From Scleromitrula shiraiana (taxonomy: Eukaryota; Ascomycota; Leotiomycetes; Helotiales; Sclerotiniaceae): 64,000 bases of DNA. The stretch lies in the NCBI GenBank assembly GCA_028455995.1, contig JABELC010000008.1:743501-807500 (forward strand), given 5' to 3'. The position numbers and the translations under genes were made by a program. Below the pieces are notes generated by a model. That model did not search any database. It was not told where the DNA came from and was given only the letters and a program-made list of their open reading frames with translations. Shown here in pieces: positions 55,845-64,000 of this stretch. Every line of letters starts with the position of its first letter. Position 1 is the stretch's first letter.

Positions 55845-58100
55845 TTAATCAACCCCCTTCATAGCACTATCAGGTAAGCACAAAACCCCCAACGTCGACA
55901 CAAAAACCCCCGCACCAGCCAAAAACAGCACCCCATTAAGACTGGTACTTAAAATTCTAGCTCCAATCATCGGACTAAAGATTGAGAAAATTCTTCCCCA
56001 ACAACTAGCCATACCACTAGCAGTTCCTCTCACCGATGCAGGAAAAGCTTCTGGTGTCCAACCATATAATACCGAGTTGAACATAGATTGAAAGAAATAT
56101 TCCATGGCGCTGAGTCCGACGTTTCCAGCTTGTGTATCAATTGCCGCGAAGAGGAAAAATGATGTACCCATCATTGCGGATGAGAACACCATTGACCATC
56201 TTCTGCCTACTCTGGGTACTTTTACCATGAGAGCTCCAAGACTGACTCCAATGATACCAGGAAGGTAGATAATGACGAAGTTGCGATATGTTTCCGACAA
56301 TGGAACCTTATTGTGTGCTCCTTTCCGAGCGAGAATTGTTGGTAAGAATGCCCCTATATAAGATCAGTAAGTTCTCGCGCAAGGCGAAAGATGTAATGGG
56401 TGCGGGCTGTAGTACCTGCAATTGAAAAGCCAAAATAGTCAAAGGCATATATCAACCATACCAATATGGTAACTCGTGCTAGTCTTGTCGTTGCAAACAA
56501 AGTTGCTATTCTCTTCAGTTCGCACGTAGTTTTCTGCTTAATTGTGACATAAGTCGATGTCTTTTCTCCTTGTAGTTGGACCTCATCAGAGTTATTCGAC
56601 ATTGGCGATGTCACATTTTCAGTATTATCCAGAGCCGTGAAGTCTTCGATGGTGAGATTGCACGTTTGCTTGTTTGTTTTCGCAATGACTTGCATAACCT
56701 TTAGTGCAGCTTCATCCTTACCTTTGCTTATAAGATATTTTGGCGATTCCTGAAAGGTAAAGATGAGATATCGCAAGGCGAAGACAAGGAAAGATACCCC
56801 TCCAAGTGTGAACATAAGGTATCTCCAGCCCATATTGTCTTTTCTACTACAGCATGCAGCTGCCGGTTCCAAGCCACTCGCTTTGCACGAAGGAATACCC
56901 ACAGCGCAAGAGTAAGTAGGCACAAAACCATAAGCTATTCCACTACATACAACCACACCGAGAGGTTGAAAGATTGATAGGAGTGCTAGAAGGAAACGTC
57001 GGTTCTAATCAAGTAGTCAGTCAATCTGGTGCTCTCCCAATACTGGATCGAGTTTAGCAAACCTCTGGGAGAAATTCAAGTGCAATCATTGTATCGATAG
57101 GAATATTTCCACCTATTCCAAATCCCGTAAACGCAACCAAAACCAATATAGCAGTATACGAGCTCGGCGCCCCAATCGATATACCAAAAGCCGAGCATAC
57201 CAATACTGTCCCATTAAATGCCCATTTGCGACCTAAAAATAAGAAAACTTATCAGAACACCGAGTAAACATCGCAAGTCAAAAATTCCACATACCAATCA
57301 TGTCAACTAGAATACCCCAAACGAATGCGCCAACTGTCAGACCAGCATTTACAGCCGTAAATAAATTTCCTAACTCCTTGTCTGAAAACCCCAACTCCCT
57401 CTGTAGACTCGGCGCAATCAATCCAAAGGCATGCGCCCATAATAAATCCAGAAAATATCCCAATCCGCACAATCCCCATATATACCATTGATATTTACCC
57501 ATTCCCATGCGATTTAATTCCCTCGTAATCAGTAACGATTTTCTTTCCTGAGGAGTGGCGCAATCGTAAATGTCATCTTGACTAGGAACTTGGCCGGGGA
57601 GTTCATCGAAACTGGATGCTTTGGGACAAGTTTTGACGACGCCGTTTTGGGTTCCATTTTCTGCTTGGCGTTCTAAATAGATGGGGAGTCAGACGGGCTG
57701 GAGATTGAGAAGTACTTTGAAAACGATAAGGGAGGATAAAATGCTTCCGATCAAGATCGCATAAAAACCTACGTCCATGATTATGATCACTTTCAGCATT
57801 TCCCATCGCACCAGCTTGTGCGCCCTTCGAATTGCCACTATCTCCTGTCATTTCTCCAGCTAATAAGGGAACAATGCTCTCGTCTTCGTCTTCGTCTTCT
57901 CTAAATCTATTGCTCTTTTTCCACTGGTATAACAAAGTCTTGGATAATGAATTCTCTCTCTTTCCACTTTTATTATTTGTAGCAATAGAACCAGTATTTA
58001 TAGCAATCTTCTCCGATTCCGAGTATCCGGATAATATGTCATGACTAAAGGATAGTTTGGAGAAATCCAAGGGTTTTCTAGTTGGCGAGTCGTCCAACAT
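55845..58100 (-). CDS. SV2-like MFS transporter
   Basis: The five-exon model on minus is 58100-57773, 57672-57295, 57232-57063, 57004-56416 and 56353-55845, 657 aa. One donor is unusual (GTTTGC at 57062). A ~170-aa cytosolic N-terminus (with DEDEDES) precedes the first helix at GKYQWYIWGLCGLGYFLDLL. Further MFS parts: LGNLFTAVNAGLTVGAFVWG, the loop WGILVDMIG-GRKWAFNGT (D-x-x-G-R-K), GFGIGGNIPIDTMIALEFLP then ENRRFLLALLSIFQPLGVVV, a periplasmic-type Cys cluster (CSRKDNMGWRYL), ESPKYLISKGKDEAALKVM, and GWTPEAFPASVRGTASGMAS. The PESPK/PExFPxxxRG motifs place it with sugar-porter/SV2-like carriers. Fungal members are often called MFS transporters of unknown substrate. The frame is intact, unlike the two MFS genes at the left. 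Confidence 0.85.
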
Positions 58101-60370
58101 GACCGGACGACGATAGTAAAGTATATTATTACGAAAGTTAAAGAGCTAGATAAATAGGAAGTCACTTACTGTTCGCCAAGTGGTTCTTTAGAGATGAATA
58201 GGTAACCCGAGATAGGAAATTTAAGAATCAACTTGATTGATAGCACTTGAGATGGGAAGTGATATCGTCATACATGCACTTGCACTTCCAAGGTTGTACT
58301 CTCTAACTGTTTCCTTGTCAATTTAGAGTTTGTACTCTTGAAGCATCATTTGCTTGGCACTCTCTCTTCTCCCATTTGCTACATTAAAGTCATTCCACTA
58401 GATTACAATCTAGGCGAGGCTGAAAGAAGTGAATACACTATCGAAGCTGAAAATTGAGGAAAGTATCATTGGAAAAGTGAAGGCTGAAGAAGAGCCTTCT
58501 TTCTTTTTCCCATGAATTATGGTCGGATGAAATATTAATTGATCCGTTAGTAGAAGTTTAAATGAAAGCTAATTAGGTAAGCTAGCTAATCTTGGCAATC
58601 CGATGATCAAATGAATATTAGCAGAAATCCAGCCAGGTCTATTAACACACTACTCTCAAGCCTCAACTCATTAATCCATTACATACCAAACATTGAACCA
58701 TCCCAGGTATATCGAAACGTACTTGAACAATACATGAAACGTTCTCGAAGCCAATTCAAACTTCCAGATTAATTTGTAAGGCGCAAAGTACATACATATC
58801 TTGGCATACCCGTGTCAGAAGCCTGGACGGGAGTATCATGAATATTAATAAAAGCATGTCGATCACCATCTTCTGGAAATGTCTCTTCCGGTAGATTTGG
58901 ATCTAGATTTCGACTCTAGTAGACAACTGTTATTGAGATCAAGGTCAAGGTTAGCTAGAGCACAGAAGGACGAGAGTAAAAGTATTCGAAACCGCAATTT
59001 AGATACGGAAACAAAAACAACACTGACAACAATGGAATATATATATCATTTCCTTCAAATGTCTTGATCAATATATTCCAACCCTAATCAGCAAGATATA
59101 GATACAAATTAAGTGTTTGAAAGCCGACATAACATTAACGATAAAACATCAACATACTATCGGTTCTCTCCCCCAACAAGATCAAAATCAAAATCAAACT
59201 CAAAATTCAATCCCAACCTCCCCAGCCTCCCCGAGCAACAGCAACTCCCCCCATAAACTCACCAAGAAAACGATGTAAACGCCTCAATAATTTCTCTATT
59301 GAAAAATACGAGATGGCAGAATCAGATGGAAATCCCATATGTAAAAAAACAAACGATAGTGAGTGTCTGTCTGGATAGCAAAACCCAAAAATGAAGTATT
59401 TATTCATAAATCCATACTCGAGTATATTCATTCGCTTGGGCCCCTATTTTATCATCTCATCTCATCTCACTCACGCACGCACGGGCAGAGAATCCATCAC
59501 GTCTTGAAAGATTATAAAGATCTGGCATGTTCCATCCAAATCTAAATCCGAATCCAAGTGCAAATCTAAGGTATATGTGGTATAGAATACTTGATTTTTT
59601 AATCATTAGGTTTTATAAAAAGAAAGAGAAGTTTAAAACCCAAAACTCAAAAAAGCACTACACTACACTACGCTACACTACGCTGACACGCTCTAATCAC
59701 TTATACTTCCTTGCAGCTGTACTTTCGTACGGTACCGCCTTCTTTCATAAAGTATAGTCATAATGGTATTGCTGGCAATTCCTGTGCCTAAAAGATATGT
59801 ACAGTACAACAAACCAACCAACAAACAAAAAAAGTGTGTGTGTGTCTGTGTGTGTATCCATTTATGTTGTGTTTGCTCGCGATTCGAAACAAAAAGCAAT
59901 AAAAAGAATAAAAAACCATCCTGTAGCTCTACTCATAACAGCAATAGAGAGCAAATTGCTATGCCAATACTTTTTCTGCTTGCTTGCTTGCTTGCTATAT
60001 GATTTTTCTAGCCAGAAATCTTGAATGAAGCAAGATGTAGTAAAGTAAGCCAAGTAATTGCGAAAAAAGAAAGAGAGTAAGTAATTCCCAAACGCCATTA
60101 CTGTATAGTCCATCGAATACAGCCGCAAACGCCATGTTTATGTTTGCAAGTTGATGCACCAAGGCCCTATTGAAAAAAGAACGAGAACAAACGCCCTGAA
60201 ACCCTAACCAAAGCATCCCATTTTTTGCACGAACAATGGTGTTATGCTAGGTAAGTTGAATCCATAAGATCATCCGTCATAAATACCATTCGTATCCCAA
60301 CCAATTAATGCAAAGGTGTATCCAGAGAGGAGAGCACGGTAAAGGTAGTGATATGAATAGAATCATACTC
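58101..60370. other. 2.3-kb gene-free stretch
   Basis: The 3' flank of cyclin B and promoter side of the transporter. It includes a CACTA repeat (about 59657-59684). Open frames such as 58879-59067 and 59763-60002 have no support. No gene was seen. Confidence 0.5.
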
Positions 60371-61968
60371 CTATGAAGAAGCATCTAAAGGTTGGCTAAT
60401 ATCGACACCATAAAGAGATGCGTGTTTCTTAGCCCATTGTCTAGTAATGATCGAAGCTATGTGAATGTTAGTGATGTAATAAAGAGGATGTGTCAAGATA
60501 GCTTACCCTTCAAAAATTTCTTGCTGGCATACTTCTTGAAGAATGCCTCATGAGAAACAGGACGTGCCAAATAATCAACCATCAGCTGGAAGACAGGCTC
60601 AATCTCCTCCTCATTATATCCAGAGTAGTGAGTCAACATTGGATCCCATTCACCTTTCTCAAGGATGATACGAGCCAAGTACATGGAGGCGGCAGCAATA
60701 CGACTAGGCAGGTATTTCATGAATCGATGGTCGAGAAGACTAATCTCCATCAAGTATTTACCCATAGTACGGGTTTGGATGTCATAGTCGTCAGCCTTTG
60801 AGATACGTCTTAAGAAGTTCATAGGATTAGGATAGCTCAAGTCATAGTTGAGAGCACTGAGGACGTATCGTTCGGCACTGAGGATCTCAGCTTCAGTAAA
60901 GCCATCGTCAGCAACATGGCGAAAGTTGGCGACGTGAGGAGAAAGGACTTCTTCGTATTTGGAGGCGATGAACATAGCAGTAACACCGACAAGTTGAAGA
61001 CGGTCAAGTTGGACAACCTTGGTGGAAAGGAAGCGGTCGATGATGTTAACAGCAAGGAACAAAGTTTCTGGTAGAAGGTGGAAACGTGTGTGAACCTCGA
61101 TGAGCCAGTCGACGAGAATACCACGCATTTTCCATTCCAAATCTTCTTGGTGTTCCATGTAATTTTCATTAGGTTTAGTAGCAACCTCCAATTTACCCAA
61201 GTATTCAAAGATCTCCACCACGTATTCAGCCACCATCAAAGGGTCGTCAAGGTCTTCAGCATCCAAGTCACGAACACCCTCAGCAAACTCCGCTCGTGCA
61301 GATTCCTTCGCCTCCGGCTCGAGGAGAGCCTCAGGGGTGCTATCCGTCTCATTCTCCTTGGTCTCTTCAATAACTTCGCGTGGTTCGATGTGGATCTTCT
61401 TTCTCGATGGTTGTTCATCTTCGGCGGGTGTCTCTTCCTTAACAGATGCTGGTTGTGAGGTTGCAGTGGAAGTCTTTCTCTTCCCCGCCATCACCCCTGA
61501 TCCAGCTGCCTTTCCAAGTGATTTCTTGTTCGTATCCTTAGCTCCGAGAACCGATCTTGATGTGTTCTTTTGAATACCAGTTGGTTGGGAGGCCTTTGAC
61601 ACAAGACCACTTTTGGTGACAGTAACCTTCTTCCCTTCGGTAACCTTCTTCGATTCGACGACAGCCTCCCCTTTTGTGACGTTGCTGACGTCTCCCAATG
61701 CAGCACGCTTTCGAAGTGGTTGAGTGTTAATGGCTGCCTTTTTAGATGCAAGTGGTTTCTTGGCTGCGGCTGTGACATCTTCTGTAAATGCTGCAGATTT
61801 TGACCTGGTCAAACGAGTTGTGGCAGCAGGCCCATTCTCGTCATTCTCGTTTGTGGGTGCCCTACGGCTCGCGGCTCGACTCTGTACAAGTTATTAGCAT
61901 GAGAAGATTGGGTCAATTAAGACCTCAGTGGGAATATGGGGATAATGAAGATTACTTACAACTGGCAT
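60371..61968 (-). CDS. B-type mitotic cyclin
   Basis: The model is join of 61968-61960, 61881-60507 and 60456-60371 on minus, 489 aa. The first coding exon encodes only MPV before a GTAAGT donor, and the last exon adds SIITRQWAKKHASLYGVDIS. A destruction box, RAALGDVSN, lies at about residues 62-70. A basic, Lys/Ser-rich N-terminus follows, then the cyclin box with MRGILVDWLIEVHTRFHLLP (about residue 257 on), TLFLAVNIIDRFLSTKVVQL, MFIASKYEEVLSP and the second fold SRIAAASMYLARIILEKGEW. This is a G2/M cyclin partner of Cdk1, equivalent to A. nidulans NimE and yeast Clb1-4; APC/C-dependent destruction is inferred from the D-box. Length fits. Confidence 0.93.
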
Positions 61969-62975
61969 GATGAATGTGTGGTATTATGAATTAAAGTTGG
62001 TAGTTGTTGTGGAAGGAAAATGAGGTGGATGGCTAAAACGTTGTTAATACGACGCGGTGAAGATGTTGGAGTCGCGTGATGATTGACAAATACACCGACG
62101 TTCAAGACGCGAAATGTCAACCGAAACGCGAGAAGGGCAGCTTAGAGCATACTTACATGAAGATATACTGGATCTTTAAAAGATCCGGACGTGTAATTGG
62201 TGATATCTCAAGATGGGTCGTTGTATATTGTGTGTTGACAAAGATGCACAGATGTCTTTTTGTGGATGAAGAAAAAATTGACGAATTGAATTTCCGATGG
62301 ATCGAACTCTTTAAACCCTTTTGTTGATAGAACAATCTAATTGTAATCTTATTCGAATTTGAAAAGGAAATTCGAATTGTCTTCTTCTAGGAATTGAAAT
62401 GGAAGTTTTTATGTCGTTGTTTACTTTGGTTTATAACCAATGTTGTTGATGTCGAAGTTATTAGATGAAGAGAGAGAGAGAGTGAGAGAGAGTTTGTGAA
62501 TGGAAGTAAAGGTTTGTTAAAGTGAGGATGGAAGGTCTTTCCACTAAAGTAGTATTTCAGGCGAGTAAGGTTGTCACGGTTGTCAGAGCTCCCAGGTTGC
62601 TAGGCATTCGCTTGTGTTTTGCACGAATTAGCGTGACTCTTTACCCTTCATCAACATCAATTTCTACAAGGTTTTAACTTGAAAAAGAAAGAAATCCCTA
62701 ATAAAAATACCTAGTAGGTAAACAAAACAAAAGATTGAGGATATCCACGGGTATATATACAAGTAGAAACAGTAATGAAGTAAGGGAGTTACATACGAGG
62801 TTGTAGATGAGTAGAGGGGTAGAGAAGAACCTAATTGAGAAATGATATTTCCCTTTCCAAGATAGACAGAAGAACACTTTGTCTAGCTATTGCGTACAGT
62901 GATAAAAGCGAACAGCAAATGGAAAGAAAAATTTGATTTGATATGAATAATGTTTTGGATTTTACACGGTCATAA

Positions 62976-63021
62976 CTTCATAACAACTTCATAACAACTT
63001 CATAACAACTTCATAACAACT
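62976..63021. repeat. CTTCATAACAA tandem repeat
   Basis: Four near-perfect copies of an 11-bp unit. Confidence 0.85.
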
Positions 63022-63584
63022 CGTGAAATTTAAAATGTAAGATCCACATATTGACATAACTTTTCATCTGTGCAAGTTATTCTTGGAAGTTAAACGCCAA
63101 ATATTTGTTGATATTCATAATGTCCTAGACAACCACTAAGCAACGAGGGGATCTTTCCGGCTTTGGATTAAGATGGCGTTTTTATGAATCGATGCGGCTT
63201 AAAGTTTTGTGGCTTCTACTGTGGCTGGTGAATCATGTTGAATTTACTTTCCAAAAGATCCATACTCGAGTACGAAGGTACCCATGGATATAATAATAAT
63301 GGACGATAGGTAGGTTAAAATAATAATTAAAAATACGGTACATAAATTTGGAGATGCACGATATAATATACACAGTACATACATCTCTTACAGATATTCA
63401 TATTCAATCTCAACTTATTAATAAAAATAATTTCCAATCAATCAAAATTTCGACCTTTTGTCTGTGACCGTATCAGATGAAGCTAACCCCAATTCGGTTA
63501 TAGATATTTCCAAAGAACTTTGAGATAATTACAAGCAAGAACGACAACGACCATCAAAAACCCCCCACCTTCCCTTTACGAGGT

Positions 63585-63602
63585 CACTCGCTATAGCGAG
63601 TG
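63585..63602. promoter_or_regulatory. 18-bp perfect palindrome upstream of RML2
   Basis: CACTCGCTATAGCGAGTG is fully self-complementary and lies 48 bp before the ATG at 63650; a second inverted repeat (ATCAATCG ... CGATTGAT, 63604-63636) follows directly. Confidence 0.6.
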
Positions 63603-63649
63603 TATCAATCGACTTGTGCGAATCAATTCGATTGATAAAAAAGCTCAAT

Positions 63650-64000
63650 ATGTTTCAACCCAGGATTCTGGCGCGGCAATGTCCAAGGGCAACATGCAAT
63701 TATTTGCCCATCTCTCGACAACTCTCACGAACATATGCCACAGTTACTGAACCCATAACGAGCGATGCACCCCCCACAGAACCATCAGCATCAATGGGAT
63801 TTGCCCCTCCCGTATCCAGCCAATCAAGCAGCGCAACATTTGCCATGCGAACTTACAAACCAAGAACACCCGGTGTACGCCATCTCAAACGACCCATAAA
63901 CGACCACTTATGGAAAGGACGTCCATTTCTTCCCTTAACATTTGCAAAGAAGGGTCATGGAAAGGGAGGAAGGAATAATAGCGGACGAGTCACAATTAGA
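63650..64000 (+). CDS. RML2: Mitochondrial large-subunit ribosomal protein uL2m, 5' part (runs off right edge)
   Basis: ATG at 63650 opens a frame of 117 codons that remains open to the window end. The N-terminus MFQPRILARQCPRATCNYLP is Arg-rich and acid-free, a mitochondrial presequence. The mature part shows the uL2 opening MRTYKPRTPGVRHLKRPIND and then LTFAKKGHGKGGRNNSGRVT, where the KKxxGGRNNxGRxT motif is universal in L2. uL2 binds 23S-type rRNA near the peptidyl transferase centre. The gene is divergent from cyclin B. Confidence 0.93.
   Translation, partial: MFQPRILARQCPRATCNYLPISRQLSRTYATVTEPITSDAPPTEPSASMGFAPPVSSQSSSATFAMRTYKPRTPGVRHLKRPINDHLWKGRPFLPLTFAKKGHGKGGRNNSGRVTIR

Larger units (their letters stand above)
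61969..63649. other. Divergent promoter region between cyclin B and RML2
   Basis: 1.7 kb with no gene. It holds a GA run (62468-62490), the 11-bp tandem repeat at 62976-63021 and the palindrome at 63585-63602 close to the RML2 start. Confidence 0.6.

Overview
This is eukaryotic nuclear DNA from a filamentous ascomycete, most likely a leotiomycete of the Sclerotiniaceae type (Botrytis/Sclerotinia-like); genus and species cannot be fixed from sequence alone. Genes carry short introns (about 50-120 nt) with GTAWGT-type donors, CTAAC-like branch points and YAG acceptors. Gene content is fungal: a V-ATPase H subunit, an Ish1/Msc1 protein, a DM15-containing LARP1, a B-type cyclin, SFT2 and a mitochondrial uL2. 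Intergenic DNA is AT-rich and full of microsatellites. Exon coordinates were worked out by hand from splice motifs, reading-frame continuity and family conservation. Nine of the ten multi-exon models sum to a multiple of three across the gene; the exception, the decayed MFS copy at 8.4-10.5 kb, cannot be summed. No transcript data were used.

Layout. Positions 1-10.6 kb are an accessory, decayed region. It holds the 5' part of a membrane-protein gene running off the left edge, two broken MFS transporter genes (about 2.5-3.25 kb on + and 8.4-10.5 kb on -), a 393-bp miniature LTR-flanked element with an intact 5-bp target duplication, two related MITE-like elements of 216 and 219 bp, an unrecognised 226-aa gene and a GPI-anchored cell-wall protein gene. 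Positions 11.7-18.7 kb hold an FtsJ-like methyltransferase gene and LARP1, both on -. Positions 18.7-37.3 kb are gene-poor: only SFT2 (-) and a bHLH transcription factor (+), separated by three 4.8-5.5 kb deserts dense in simple repeats. Positions 37.3-46.2 kb hold a small orphan gene, a membrane-anchored kelch protein, a frameshifted zinc-finger-like gene, an NTF2/SnoaL-fold protein and a small secreted repeat protein.

Positions 47.7-62 kb are a conserved block with every gene on -: Ish1/Msc1, a small predicted mitochondrial hydrophilic protein, GCV1 (glycine cleavage T protein), VMA13 (V-ATPase H), an SV2-like MFS transporter and cyclin B. The window ends with the 5' part of mitochondrial ribosomal protein uL2m (RML2) on +, divergent from cyclin B. 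The conserved genes are unrelated housekeeping functions and do not form a pathway; no biosynthetic cluster is visible. The most notable items are the miniature LTR element, the MITE pair, the 22-residue-repeat secreted protein, the single-base-broken zinc-finger gene, the long-loop bHLH domain and two strong hairpins/palindromes.
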